Below, piece by piece: positions 8,752-17,573 of a stretch of 64,000 nt of DNA. The notes beneath the pieces were generated by a model, which was not told the origin of the DNA, did not search any database, and saw nothing but the letters and a program-made list of their open reading frames with translations. This stretch comes from JAFEDN01 sp963712715. GTDB lineage: Bacteria > Pseudomonadota > Gammaproteobacteria > Coxiellales > Coxiellaceae. Every line of letters starts with the position of its first letter. The stretch's first letter is position 1. The translations under genes were made by a program, and so were the position numbers. The DNA is taken from assembly GCA_963712715.1 (NCBI GenBank), contig CAVQJI010000042.1, positions 1 through 64,000 of the forward strand, given 5' to 3'.

Positions 8752-8774
8752 GCCGATGCTCGGAATGAAGGGGG
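8752..8774 (+). repeat. 23-bp dispersed repeat (partner at 50061-50083)
   Basis: GCCGATGCTCGGAATGAAGG plus three further G is repeated exactly, in inverse orientation, at 50061-50083 upstream of uvrD. Both sit next to G-rich/C-rich hairpin-forming stretches in intergenic DNA, which suggests a REP-like element. Confidence 0.6.
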
Positions 8775-8817
8775 GAATAGAGATTCTCCCCCTTTAATTT
8801 TAATTGCCGGTACGAGC

Positions 8818-9306
8818 TTAAGATTTTTTCAATCTACCCACATATACCTTACAGGAGCCGGATGTGTAGTCATTGCTAAACTGTATGAACCAGTCTGCCG
8901 GGGTGTCGGAATCAAAGTAATCGTAGCCACCAAGGCTATAATTAAAAACAGTATTTTTGTTGGAGTCATAAATAGATATTGACCCTCCGCTCGTGTTACC
9001 CGTAATTATCTGCGAATTGCTGTAATCAGGCATTTTATTTATCACTGCTACTGCAGAAAAATTTGATAATTGTAATGTTCCCGTAAAATCAGCATTATAA
9101 TCAGGCTGTGTTGGGGCCTTTGTAATGCCAGTGACAGACAGTAGAGCCGCACCGCCCGTAGAACCAGAAGGACAAGCACTACCCGATAAAGAATAACTAC
9201 CGGTCCAATTACCGACTAAATTGTCAGTGGGAGTAGGATTAGCGACGGCCAAAGTTGATAATGACATCAACGAAGCAGATATTGCTAAAGGCAATAAATT
9301 TCTCAT
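8818..9306 (-). CDS. Small secreted hypothetical protein
   Basis: The 162-residue protein has a clear signal peptide (residues 1-22, MRNLLPLAISASLMSLSTLA, cut at AVA-NP). The mature part begins LVGNWTGSYSLSGSACPSG and is rich in Ser, Gly, Thr, Asn and Tyr with predicted beta structure; the only cysteines are in SACPSG and GSCKVYVG, which could form a disulfide. Similar short secreted beta-rich proteins occur in Legionella and Coxiella relatives, but I recognise no named domain. The start has a weak GGAG site in the upstream AT-rich DNA. It interrupts the usual rpmH-dnaA adjacency. Confidence 0.75.
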   Translation of the reverse strand: MRNLLPLAISASLMSLSTLAVANPTPTDNLVGNWTGSYSLSGSACPSGSTGGAALLSVTGITKAPTQPDYNADFTGTLQLSNFSAVAVINKMPDYSNSQIITGNTSGGSISIYDSNKNTVFNYSLGGYDYFDSDTPADWFIQFSNDYTSGSCKVYVGRLKKS

Positions 9307-9748
9307 TTTTTTTCTCCTAATAAATTACATTTTTTAAAATAAATCCAGTTTAACGAAAACAATCTATCACAGCCTAAATTTAAATACCAATACAATATCG
9401 GCGGACCGGATAAATAAAAAAGAATTGAAAATTTTTGCGTTTTTCAATATTAATATATTTATTTAATGTAATTGTTATTATTAGTGTGGTTGAAATTATT
9501 GTATAAGTATAAATATTTTCTTTATTTCATGTAGTTACTAAAATATAAACCCGTTTATATCATAGCTTTTTTCCTTTTTCTGCCTGTGGGTTATTTGTGA
9601 ATAAAATAACTTTTAAACTTATCCACAGGAATTCATTATGTTTTTCCCCGGGGTTATTCCTGGACTGGTTTGCTGATGCAAATGCCTGTATGGTACAATG
9701 CAGTCCCTGAAATTTTTAATAGTTTTCTTCATTACAGGAATTTTTGAT
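9307..9748. other. AT-rich gene-free region with two DnaA boxes, weak oriC candidate
   Basis: No gene is supported in these 442 bases. The middle (about 9420-9550) is very AT-rich. TGTGAATAA at 9596-9604 (inverse TTATTCACA) and TTATCCACA at 9619-9627 both match the DnaA box TTATNCACA, on opposite strands. The adjacent rpmH-rnpA-yidD-yidC-mnmE block flanks oriC in many bacteria, but dnaA itself is absent and only two good boxes are seen. It may simply hold the promoters of uspA and the secreted protein gene. Confidence 0.35.
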
Positions 9749-10186
9749 ATGAAAAAATATAAAAATATTCTAGTTGCTGTGGAATTAGATCCTAAATCCG
9801 ACCTGTTAATTTTAAAAAAAGCGCGAGAGCTTCGGGATCATTACCAGGCGTCTCTCAGTTTACTCCATGTCGTTGAGCATCTCAGTAATTACGGAGCGGC
9901 TTATGGAGTATCGGCAGGAATAGATATCGAAGAAATTCTAGTCAATGAAGCTAAAACTTCTATCCATAAAGTCGGCGCGGAGTTGGGAGTGCCCGACGAG
10001 CGATTACTGGTAAAAGTGGGTCCATCCAGTCATGTTATCATCGAAGAAGCGAAAGAAAGGTCTGTGGATTTAATCGTCATTGGCAGTCATGGTCGGCACG
10101 GTGTCAAGTTGATGCTGGGTTCCACCGCGAATGGGGTTTTGCATGGCGCAGCCTGCGATGTATTGGCGGTACGCTTAAAAGACTAG
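9749..10186 (+). CDS. Universal stress protein UspA family
   Basis: The 145-residue protein starts MKKYKNILVAVELDP and ends with the UspA nucleotide-binding signature GSHGRHG followed nine residues later by GST, then the final strand DVLAVRLKD. An in-frame upstream ATG at 9698 would add 17 hydrophobic residues, but the start at 9749 matches the family and has an AGGAA site 8-9 bases upstream. Single-domain Usp proteins with this G-2x-G-9x-G(S/T) motif bind ATP and are induced by stress or growth arrest. It is monocistronic and converges on dacB. Confidence 0.92.
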   Translation: MKKYKNILVAVELDPKSDLLILKKARELRDHYQASLSLLHVVEHLSNYGAAYGVSAGIDIEEILVNEAKTSIHKVGAELGVPDERLLVKVGPSSHVIIEEAKERSVDLIVIGSHGRHGVKLMLGSTANGVLHGAACDVLAVRLKD

Positions 10187-10201
10187 TGCCTCGTCAACTT
10201 T

Positions 10202-11749
10202 CTATTTTGCCGTGAGCAGGAGCTTACAAATTCGATCTTCTGTGTATTTGTAAACGTGGTGAGTATCTTCCAGACCATTCGTCATAATAACAAAGACTAT
10301 TAAGCCATTATTTTTTGTTTGCATGTATCCCGCCAACGCACTGACACCTGAATTTTTCATAGTGCCGGTTTTCGCATGAATCGCTTCACCTTTTGCAAAA
10401 GCAATTAAACGGCCGCGCAAAGTACCGTCCTGTCCTGCTATGGGTAGCGCATTCCAAAGGTCCGGCTCAATTCGGGGATTATTATAAGCATAATGCAATA
10501 ACCGGGCTAACTGACGGGGAGAAACCTGATTATATTTAGACAAACCCGAACCATCAAATAAATGTATTTGATTAAAATCTATCCCTGCCGGTCCACTGAG
10601 AATTTGTTTAATAGCGTTTAAACCATTTTGCCAGGTGCCCTGTGTTTGATAGTAAACACCGCCAACCTGTTTGAGTATTGAGTTGGTATAAAGATTATCA
10701 GAATCTTTTAGCATATTTTTTACAATAAAATTAAGGGGCGGAGATTCGTGACGGGCTAAAACAATGGCGGAGGGAGGAGCTTTTTGAATGTCGACTGTTC
10801 CATTAAAACGAATATTATTTTTGACCAAGGTGTTAGCAATTAACACCCTCGCGTAGATTATCGGGTTGCGCAGGGCAAGTGCGAAATATTGTTTACTGGG
10901 CAATTTAGCGATGCATCCATTCACATGATAAATGTTATCGTTATCGCTATAAACAGACAGTGGACATTGGGCCCGCCCGGCACTGGTAGTCGTATTGTTG
11001 TCCACCTGAACAACTCCGGAAGGAACGGTAGTCGCGACACTGGCTGGTTTACCTATTTGAGTGGAGGGTGACAGGATAATAGCGAAACGGTTTTCATTCA
11101 GAATAACGGCGTTTAGAGGAGCGGCATATCCAAAGATCAGATCATGTATAAACCAGCCCGGTGCATAGGCGGAGGAACCATAAGCCGTATTATCCAGATA
11201 GACATGACCATTGATTTCATTGATTCCTAAAGCCTGTAATTCATTCAGAAGATTAACTAATTGTTTGTCTGTCAGTGTAGGATCGCCGCTAAACTGAACA
11301 TAGAGGTCTCCATTTAAAACACCCTGATTAATTTGTCCTGTTGTGCGCAAACGGGTATCAAAATGATATTCTGGTTTTAAATAATCCAGTGAGGCGATAG
11401 CCACAAATAATTTATTAACACTGGCGGGAGTGAATAGATTATCGGCATTTTTTTGATAAAGTATGCGGCGACCATCCACGGATTGTACCATAATGCCCAT
11501 GTGTACATTGGGGGATATTTTACTCAAAATAGAGTCCATACCCGACTGTATATCCAGTGGCAGAGTGGTTGGTTTTACCTGGGTAGTATGGCGTGTTGTT
11601 CTGGTCGCCAGTGCCAGATGTTTATGATGAACTGATTTGTGGCTATTATTTGGGTGGTTTTTTTCAGTTTTGGCCAGACAGGATAGAGAAGTCAATCCGG
11701 TTAGTAATAAAACCGATAATATACTCAGTCTCTTATATAATTTACTCAC
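10202..11749 (-). CDS. dacB: D-alanyl-D-alanine carboxypeptidase/endopeptidase (PBP4, DacB)
   Basis: The 515-residue S13-family penicillin-binding protein has an N-terminal signal sequence (about 1-26), then the three active-site motifs: SVNK (Ser110-Lys113), SDN in KDSDNLYTN, and KTG in HAKTGTMKNSG near the C-terminus. The spacing between the first two motifs holds the extra domain typical of PBP4. It would act in the periplasm, trimming peptide side chains and cutting cross-links in peptidoglycan. Residues 27-60 are unusually rich in His, Thr and Lys. A Cys at position 24 in LTSLSC could be a lipobox, but a normal signal peptide is more likely. It stands alone and converges on uspA. Confidence 0.93.
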   Translation of the reverse strand: MSKLYKRLSILSVLLLTGLTSLSCLAKTEKNHPNNSHKSVHHKHLALATRTTRHTTQVKPTTLPLDIQSGMDSILSKISPNVHMGIMVQSVDGRRILYQKNADNLFTPASVNKLFVAIASLDYLKPEYHFDTRLRTTGQINQGVLNGDLYVQFSGDPTLTDKQLVNLLNELQALGINEINGHVYLDNTAYGSSAYAPGWFIHDLIFGYAAPLNAVILNENRFAIILSPSTQIGKPASVATTVPSGVVQVDNNTTTSAGRAQCPLSVYSDNDNIYHVNGCIAKLPSKQYFALALRNPIIYARVLIANTLVKNNIRFNGTVDIQKAPPSAIVLARHESPPLNFIVKNMLKDSDNLYTNSILKQVGGVYYQTQGTWQNGLNAIKQILSGPAGIDFNQIHLFDGSGLSKYNQVSPRQLARLLHYAYNNPRIEPDLWNALPIAGQDGTLRGRLIAFAKGEAIHAKTGTMKNSGVSALAGYMQTKNNGLIVFVIMTNGLEDTHHVYKYTEDRICKLLLTAK

Positions 11750-11946
11750 AACCAGATTCTCAACGTACCAAAAGTGAGAATCATAACGCGATCATTCACT
11801 TCGCTGCAAGCTGGTCAGTATTTGGAAGAAGTCCCCCAACAATTTTTTTAATTTCATTTTATTTTTTAGGTCTGCCTTTTTTATGTAGATTCTTTCTGTC
11901 TTTTATAATCTTTTGTTGGAGGCATGTTCATATTAATAGAGAATTA

Positions 11947-13260
11947 TTAAGAAAATATGAAATCCATTATACTCATTTCGGTAATTTCTTTAAGGCGGGA
12001 GAGAGTTTCAAAAGAGGTATTCAATGGTGGTAGCCAATAGAGGGTATTTCCCAAGGGCCTGAGTAGGGCGCCACGCCGAAGGGCATGTTGAAAAACTTCA
12101 AAACCAGCTCTTGTTTGGGAAGGATTTGTCAAAATATCCGCAGCAACGATAGCACCCACGCAGCGGACGTTCGTTAACATGCCAGTGTTTGCAGCGATTT
12201 CCAGCATGTTGTTACGTAATATAGGTTCCATGGCCATAGCAGCCTGACAAATATTTTCCTCTTCAATGACTTCCAGAGTAGCCAGCGCTAAGCTTGCGCC
12301 CAAAACATGACCGCTGTAGGTGTGGGAGTGCAAAAAATTTTTCCCAGCCTCGTAATCATCATAAAATAAATCGTATAAATCCTGTCTTAACAGCACAGCG
12401 CTGAACGGCAGCCAGCCGGAGGTTAGTCCTTTACCTAAACACAATAAATCCGGTTCTATATTGGCATGTTCACAGGCTAACCAGGTACCGGTGCGACCGA
12501 TTCCCGTCATAATTTCGTCCGCAATCAGATGAATGTCGTGTGCATGGGTCCAGGCGCGTAAACGTTTGAGAAAATCCGGGCTATAAATTTTCATACCCGC
12601 GGCGCCCTGCACAATGGGTTCGACAATAATCGCGGAAAGAGATTCCGCCACGCTATTCAGTTTTTTTTCTATGGGTAACCAAAGATCACCAATATCATTC
12701 CAAAGCGGATCCGTTCGTGTGGATACATAGATAGGTGAAATAAAAAATACCGGAAACAACATGCTTTTATAAGGATCTCGATACAAACCAACATCACTGA
12801 CGCTGAGAGCTCCCGCCGTTTCACCATGATAACTATTGTTTAAAGATAAAAATTTAACGCGTTGAGTTTGCCCTCTAATTTGACGGGAATGTAAACTCAT
12901 TTTGAGAGCAATTTCTACCGCACAGGATCCATCGCCCGCGTAAAAAACTTTGTTTAAGGTTTTCGTGAGGCCAATCAGTTTTTCCGCCAGCCGCACGACG
13001 ATTTCATTCGTGGTGTTGGCTAAAATAACATGTTCGAATTGCTCCGCCTGCGAAAATAGCGCCTGTTTTAATCGGGGATGATTGTGACCTAATGATTTAC
13101 ACCACCAACTGGAAATGGCGTCAATAATTTGCTCACCGTTGTCGAGCTGAAGATAAGAGCCTCTCGCACGGGTAATGACCAGGGGCTTAAGACGTTCATA
13201 ATCTTTCATTTGCGAACAGGGATTCCACAGACTTTGCAGGCTTTTTTCGACTACGTTCAT
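11947..13260 (-). CDS. bioA: Adenosylmethionine-8-amino-7-oxononanoate aminotransferase
   Basis: The 437-residue class III aminotransferase contains the early WWCKSLGHNHP motif, NNSYHGET, HLIADEIMTGIGRTG with the PLP-contacting Asp, and the Schiff-base lysine in CLGKGLTSG. The substrate-specific SSWWCK near the N-terminus separates BioA from other members. It converts KAPA to DAPA, the third of the four late biotin steps, using S-adenosylmethionine as amino donor. It is transcribed away from bioBFCD across a 213-bp region that holds a BirA-like operator and a MITE copy. The start at 13260 gives the family length; an AGGA-type ribosome site precedes it. Confidence 0.96.
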   Translation of the reverse strand: MNVVEKSLQSLWNPCSQMKDYERLKPLVITRARGSYLQLDNGEQIIDAISSWWCKSLGHNHPRLKQALFSQAEQFEHVILANTTNEIVVRLAEKLIGLTKTLNKVFYAGDGSCAVEIALKMSLHSRQIRGQTQRVKFLSLNNSYHGETAGALSVSDVGLYRDPYKSMLFPVFFISPIYVSTRTDPLWNDIGDLWLPIEKKLNSVAESLSAIIVEPIVQGAAGMKIYSPDFLKRLRAWTHAHDIHLIADEIMTGIGRTGTWLACEHANIEPDLLCLGKGLTSGWLPFSAVLLRQDLYDLFYDDYEAGKNFLHSHTYSGHVLGASLALATLEVIEEENICQAAMAMEPILRNNMLEIAANTGMLTNVRCVGAIVAADILTNPSQTRAGFEVFQHALRRGALLRPLGNTLYWLPPLNTSFETLSRLKEITEMSIMDFIFS

Positions 13261-13287
13261 TTTCCTTAACTCCTAAATTATTTATTA

Positions 13288-13319
13288 CAGTCAACCACAT
13301 TTTTTTATGTGGTTGACTG
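13288..13319. promoter_or_regulatory. Probable BirA (biotin repressor) operator between bioA and bioB
   Basis: CAGTCAACC at 13288-13296 and its exact inverse GGTTGACTG at 13311-13319 are separated by 14 bases. This resembles the BirA consensus TTGTAAACC, a 14-16 base gap, GGTTTACAA. It lies in the divergent bioA-bioB intergenic region, and the window encodes a BirA with a DNA-binding domain, so a role in repression by biotinoyl-AMP is likely. The inner bases also pair, so a plain RNA hairpin cannot be excluded. Confidence 0.65.
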
Positions 13320-13367
13320 AATGAAAAAACTAACATAAACTCCTGCCTTAAACAATATGGTCAACCC

Positions 13368-13452
13368 GTCATTGCGAGCGCCAGCGAAGCAATCCAGTAC
13401 AGAGCATTGGCCGAAGTACGAACTAGATTGCTTCGCTAGCGCTCGCAATGAC
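13368..13452. repeat. MITE-like palindromic element, copy B (in the bioB leader)
   Basis: This 85-bp core is the same CATTGCGAGCGCCAGCGAAG to CAATGAC hairpin as the copies at 2840, 27041, 32734, 34877 and 61763. It sits between the probable BirA operator and the bioB start codon, so it is within the bioB 5' untranslated region. It happens to be open in the bioB frame, which can mislead start prediction. Confidence 0.85.
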
Positions 13453-13473
13453 GATTTATATAAGGAAAGAACC

Positions 13474-14433
13474 GTGGCTAAAATAAACTGGACTTACGAA
13501 GAACTTGATGACTTATATCATTTGTCGTTGAATGATTTGCTTTATCAGGCGCAAACGGTTCATAAACAATATTTTAGTTCCAACGAAGTTCAGCTCAGCA
13601 CCTTATTGAATATTAAGACGGGGGCCTGTCCGGAAGACTGCCGTTATTGCACCCAAAGCGGTCATTATGAAACCGGTTTGCAAAAAGAAAAATTATGGTC
13701 ATTGGAAGAAGTATTAAAAAAAGCGGAAATTGCCCGTAAAAACGGCGCGACCCGCTTTTGCATGGGCGCGGCCTGGCGAAGCCCTCCCGCATCGGATCTG
13801 ATAAAAGTCGCGGAAATGATTCATGAAATTAAAAAATCAGGTATGGAAACCTGCGTCACTTTAGGTATGTTGAACCGAGAGCAGGCTGAGATATTAAAAA
13901 ACGCCGGATTAGATTATTACAATCATAACATTGATACCTCGCCAGAATATTATCCAGAAATCATTACCACGCATACTCTTCAGGACCGGTTGGAAACCAT
14001 CAAAAATGTTGCTGAAGCGGGAATTCAGGTTTGTTGCGGCGGTATCATGGGGATGGGTGAAACGCATACCGATCGGCTTAATTTCATTTTACAACTGACG
14101 CGATTAGCAAAAGTTCCCGGCAGTATTCCTATTAACAGACTCATTCATTTTTCTGGCACACCGCTGGCGGAAACCGCTCCCATCGATAATTTAGTGTTTG
14201 TGCGTATAGTGGCTCTGGTGCGTATTGTATTTCCAAAATCATATGTGCGTTTGACGGGAGGGCGGTTAGGAATGTCCGAAGAAACACAGGCATTGTGTTT
14301 TATGGCTGGAGCCAATTCCATTCATTTTGGCGAAAAATTATTAGCTTCAAAAAACAATAATGCCGATGACGATTTGCAAATGCTCAGTAAATTAGGCCTG
14401 AAACCGAAACCCGCCTGCGCGGCGGAAATATGA
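13474..14433 (+). CDS. bioB: Biotin synthase BioB
   Basis: The 319-residue radical-SAM enzyme has its CxxxCxxC cluster at Cys52, Cys56 and Cys59 (ACPEDCRYC), then YNHNIDTSPEYY, and the second-cluster cysteines and Arg typical of BioB (CCGGIMGMGE, and RLTGGRLGMS near the end). It inserts sulfur into dethiobiotin. I chose the GTG at 13474, which has an AAGGA site eight bases upstream and gives the family N-terminus. An in-frame ATG at 13357 would only add residues encoded by the MITE. The stop overlaps the bioF start by four bases (ATGA), beginning a tightly packed bioBFCD operon. Confidence 0.96.
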   Translation: MAKINWTYEELDDLYHLSLNDLLYQAQTVHKQYFSSNEVQLSTLLNIKTGACPEDCRYCTQSGHYETGLQKEKLWSLEEVLKKAEIARKNGATRFCMGAAWRSPPASDLIKVAEMIHEIKKSGMETCVTLGMLNREQAEILKNAGLDYYNHNIDTSPEYYPEIITTHTLQDRLETIKNVAEAGIQVCCGGIMGMGETHTDRLNFILQLTRLAKVPGSIPINRLIHFSGTPLAETAPIDNLVFVRIVALVRIVFPKSYVRLTGGRLGMSEETQALCFMAGANSIHFGEKLLASKNNNADDDLQMLSKLGLKPKPACAAEI

Positions 14434-15581
14434 AACTAACAGCGATGGCCGAGCGTTTGGCCAGAACCCGGCGTTTGGGTTTATACAGAGATCGAGTGGA
14501 TTTGTCTGCGCCGGGGTTAATTAATTTTTGCAGTAACGATTATTTGGGAATCCGCCAACATCCCCGTATTTTGCAGGCATTTAGCGCCGGCGCCAGCCGA
14601 TATGGGTTAGGCAGTGGTTCTTCAGCATTGATCGGCGGTTATTATCCCGTCCATGCCGAGTTGGAAGAAAGTTTTGCACATTTTTTTCAACGGGAAAGCG
14701 CCATTCTATTTAATTCCGGTTATCACGCTAATATCGGCGTAATAACGACGTTGTCTCATCGCAACCGCCGGATTTTCGTCGACCGGCTTTGCCATGCTTC
14801 GATACTGGACGCCATATTATTATCGCGCGCTAAATATCGTCGTTATGCGCATAACGATACCGAAGATTTATATCGTCTTTTAGCAAAAGAATCGTGTAAA
14901 GACTCTTTGATTATTTCAGAAAGCGTTTTTAGTATGGAAGGAGATTTGGCGCCTGTCCTGGAGCTTGCGGATATCGCTAAAAAATATCAATCGACTCTGA
15001 TCATCGACGACGCCCACGGCGTTGGCGTGTTAGGACATCATGGGCGGGGCATTTGTGAACAGGCCCATTTGAGTCAGGAGCAGTTACCGGTTCTGGTGGC
15101 CCCTTTGGGAAAAGCGTTCGGAGCTTTAGGAGCGATCGTTGCCGGAAGCAGAGAGTTAATTGACAGTTTGGTGCAATTTTCCCGTACCTACCGTTACACC
15201 ACGGCGCTGCCACCGGCCATTGCTCACGCGGTTTTACAGGCGCTGGAAATAGTGAGGACAGAAATCTGGCGTCGTGAACGTTTAAATGAGCTGATCGCAT
15301 TTTTTTGCCGTGAAGCAGTTAGACGAGAGTTACCTCTGTTAACATCGTCTAAGACTCCGATTCAGGCGATTTTTATAGGTGATAATGAACGAATCATCAC
15401 CATTAAAAACCGATTGTACAGTGCCGGTATCGCCGTGGCCGCAATCAGACCGCCAACTGTTCCGGTTAAGACAGCGAGATTTAGAATTTCGCTATCCTGC
15501 GAGCATACCGAGAAACAGATTTTGAGTTTACTGGATTTGTTGACGGAGAATGGTGTTGGCAATAACCAAAGAAAATATTAG
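14430..15581 (+). CDS. bioF: 8-amino-7-oxononanoate synthase BioF
   Basis: The 383-residue alpha-oxoamine synthase shows NFCSNDYLG near the N-terminus, GSGSSALIGGY, the HASILD loop, DDAHGVGVLG with the PLP-ring contacting Asp, and the Schiff-base lysine in APLGKAFGALGA. It condenses pimeloyl thioester with alanine to give KAPA. The start overlaps the bioB stop (ATGA) and the 3' end overlaps bioC by 32 bases, so translation of the operon is coupled. Full length and no lesion. Confidence 0.95.
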   Translation: MKLTAMAERLARTRRLGLYRDRVDLSAPGLINFCSNDYLGIRQHPRILQAFSAGASRYGLGSGSSALIGGYYPVHAELEESFAHFFQRESAILFNSGYHANIGVITTLSHRNRRIFVDRLCHASILDAILLSRAKYRRYAHNDTEDLYRLLAKESCKDSLIISESVFSMEGDLAPVLELADIAKKYQSTLIIDDAHGVGVLGHHGRGICEQAHLSQEQLPVLVAPLGKAFGALGAIVAGSRELIDSLVQFSRTYRYTTALPPAIAHAVLQALEIVRTEIWRRERLNELIAFFCREAVRRELPLLTSSKTPIQAIFIGDNERIITIKNRLYSAGIAVAAIRPPTVPVKTARFRISLSCEHTEKQILSLLDLLTENGVGNNQRKY

Positions 15582-16317
15582 AAGGTGCTTTAATCGCGCA
15601 AAAACAACGTATGATCACCATTGTCAATTGCAAATACACACGGCACAGAAATTAATGGCAGCGATCCGCCCATGGAACGTGTCGAGTATGAATATTCTCG
15701 ACCTGGGTTGCGGCACTGGTCTTTCCACGAAAATGCTGGCGGAGTCCAATCATCATCAATTGTTAATGGGTGTTGACATGGCGGATGAATTATTAAAGAT
15801 AGCGCGGACGCGGCTGCGAAAAAATATTCCGGTTTTCTGTGGTGATTTTGACAAGATACCGGCGAAAGCCCATCATTTTGATTTGATATTTTCGAATATG
15901 GCATTACAGTGGAGTCTGGATTTTACGACAACCGTTCTGGAAATTAACCGGATCATTCACAAAAATGGTTATCTGGCTTTCTCTCTTCCTGTGGATGGCA
16001 CCTTCGCGCAGATTAAAAAATTACTTTATCAGCTCACTAACGAGCGATATTTAAATGAATTTATGCCGGTATCGCAGATAACCCAGATATTAGAAAGTCA
16101 TGGATATGAAATCATCGACAATAAAATTCAGGAATATAATTTATCGTTTCTAAATTTAAACGCCGCTTTTAATTCCATAAAAAAAGTCGGCGCATTAATC
16201 AACAATGTAATTGTACCGCTGGCAAAATCGGTTTACCGAAAAAGTTTTCATCAGGGCGTCACTCTCGATTATCACATTGCTACCATCGTGGCGAAAAGAA
16301 TACCCGAATGTCTATAA
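15550..16317 (+). CDS. bioC: Malonyl-ACP O-methyltransferase BioC
   Basis: The 255-residue protein begins with the BioC-type sequence ENIRRCFNRAKTTYDHHCQLQ and has a class I SAM-binding motif ILDLGCGTG, followed by GVDMADELL and FSNMALQW. BioC methylates malonyl-ACP so that fatty-acid synthase can make the pimeloyl chain. Position within bioBFCD confirms the role over a generic methyltransferase. The exact start is uncertain because an in-frame GTG lies close to the chosen ATG; the overlap with bioF is 32 bases. No BioH-type esterase gene is seen in this window. Confidence 0.92.
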   Translation: MVLAITKENIRRCFNRAKTTYDHHCQLQIHTAQKLMAAIRPWNVSSMNILDLGCGTGLSTKMLAESNHHQLLMGVDMADELLKIARTRLRKNIPVFCGDFDKIPAKAHHFDLIFSNMALQWSLDFTTTVLEINRIIHKNGYLAFSLPVDGTFAQIKKLLYQLTNERYLNEFMPVSQITQILESHGYEIIDNKIQEYNLSFLNLNAAFNSIKKVGALINNVIVPLAKSVYRKSFHQGVTLDYHIATIVAKRIPECL

Positions 16318-16943
16318 AAATATTTATTGCCGGCACGGATACGGGTATCGGAAAAACCTTTGTGACTGCCGCGCTGTTAGACGCGTTGACTCAACGAGGC
16401 TTGAAAACACTGGGTATCAAACCATTAGCAACGGGAGGTTTTTGGCGCAATGATCAGCTTTATAACGAGGATGCACTGAATTTGCATTCCAAATCTTCGG
16501 TAAAACTGGCTTATCCGAAAATTAATCCCGTGGTCTTCGAACCCGCCATCGCACCGCATCTGGCGGCGAGGCAACAGAATCAAATTTTGACCGCGGCTTC
16601 GTTGCTGTCAGCATGCGCAGAAGCGTTGAATTTTCCGGCCGATGTTTGTATAGTTGAAGGGGTAGGCGGCTGGAACACTCCGCTAAACGAAAGGGAAACC
16701 ATGGCCGATTTCGTGAAAATCAGCGGATGCAAAGTAATTTTAGTCGTGGGAATGCGATTAGGTTGTTTAAATCACACACTGTTAACCGAAAGCGCCATTC
16801 GCCAAAAAAAAATTCCCGCACTCGGATGGATTGCGAATTGTATCGACCCCGGCATGCTATATTTAAGAGACAATATTGCCACTTTACAGCAGCGTTTAAA
16901 CATGCCACTGCTGGGAGTAGTTCCTTATTCCAGTACCAAATAA
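16308..16943 (+). CDS. bioD: Dethiobiotin synthetase BioD
   Basis: The 211-residue ATP-dependent enzyme has a P-loop FIAGTDTGIGKTFVT at the N-terminus, the IKPLATGG lysine/substrate segment, IVEGVGGWNTPL and a final GVVPYSS, all standard for BioD. It closes the ureido ring of dethiobiotin from DAPA, CO2 and ATP. Its ATG overlaps bioC by ten bases, and it ends the bioBFCD operon. Immediately after, on the other strand, lies a truncated dinD-like pseudogene whose 3' part has been replaced by bioD-side DNA. Confidence 0.95.
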   Translation: MSIKIFIAGTDTGIGKTFVTAALLDALTQRGLKTLGIKPLATGGFWRNDQLYNEDALNLHSKSSVKLAYPKINPVVFEPAIAPHLAARQQNQILTAASLLSACAEALNFPADVCIVEGVGGWNTPLNERETMADFVKISGCKVILVVGMRLGCLNHTLLTESAIRQKKIPALGWIANCIDPGMLYLRDNIATLQQRLNMPLLGVVPYSSTK

Positions 16944-16944
16944 C

Positions 16945-17400
16945 CCTTGGAAATCGCGTTGCTCTAACTCGAGTTTAGGGATTGAGGTTTTGACTCGCTC
17001 TTCTACCTTATTTGAAGCTAATTTATCTGACAATTCTTGACGTCGAGCTTGAATAGCAAAATATTCCTGAGCCTGCGCAATTTCGGGTTTACGAGGGTCG
17101 CCATTTTGAGCAATTAAATAACAGGCAAAGCGGGAAAGATGGAAATCGGGTATTTCACGTTTACTGTCTGATCCTAAGACTACATTTTGCCGGCGCCGGC
17201 AAAATGGTAGTCAGGATCATTTCCTGATTTTTCACAAGACACTGTGGCGCGTCTGATCGCCTGTTCAAAACGTCGCCACTGAGTATAACCTAACAAAGGT
17301 TGTAGATCCGAGCGCTCCAATATTCAGCCTCATAGATATTAATCTGTTTTAATTCTTCAAAAGAATTTCCGGCAAGGAGATAAGGTGAGCTGATCTTCAT
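16945..17400 (-). pseudogene. dinD: DNA-damage-inducible protein D (dinD-like) remnant
   Basis: Reading the minus strand from an ATG at 17400, three pieces in different frames give a DinD-like protein: FEELKQINIYEAEYWSAR, then WRRFEQAIRRATVSC and EKSGNDPDYHFAGAGK, then SDSKREIPDFHLSRFACYL with NGDPRKPEIAQAQEYFA and ARRQELSDK. At least two frameshifts (about 17290 and 17200, the latter beside a GCCGGC palindrome) and loss of the C-terminal part at the bioD end make it non-functional. E. coli DinD is an SOS-regulated inhibitor of RecA; related proteins are often found on mobile elements. It belongs to the same broad group of accessory genes as the BRO-N and KilA-N genes further on. Confidence 0.75.
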
Positions 17401-17524
17401 TTATTTATACTCCTAATATTTTTAATTAGATAATAGATACAAAATAAAGATTATGTTAACATCACAACATGAACAATCAAGTAAAACAACGCGTGATGAC
17501 GTACTCAGGATATTTCCGTACCAT

Positions 17525-17553
17525 ACTCCGAAAATGGCAGTATTTTTCGGAGT
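17525..17553. terminator. Hairpin downstream of birA
   Basis: ACTCCGAAAA (17525-17534) pairs with TTTTCGGAGT (17544-17553) around a nine-base loop, 20 bases beyond the birA stop on the minus strand. It could end the long aro-birA transcript. A clear T-run is lacking. Confidence 0.4.
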
Positions 17554-17573
17554 AAGAGTTAGAAAATCTGTCT

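Noticed and set aside
13357..13473. Longer BioB N-terminus from ATG 13357
   Set aside because: The added residues are encoded by the MITE-like repeat; the GTG at 13474 has a ribosome site and family start.
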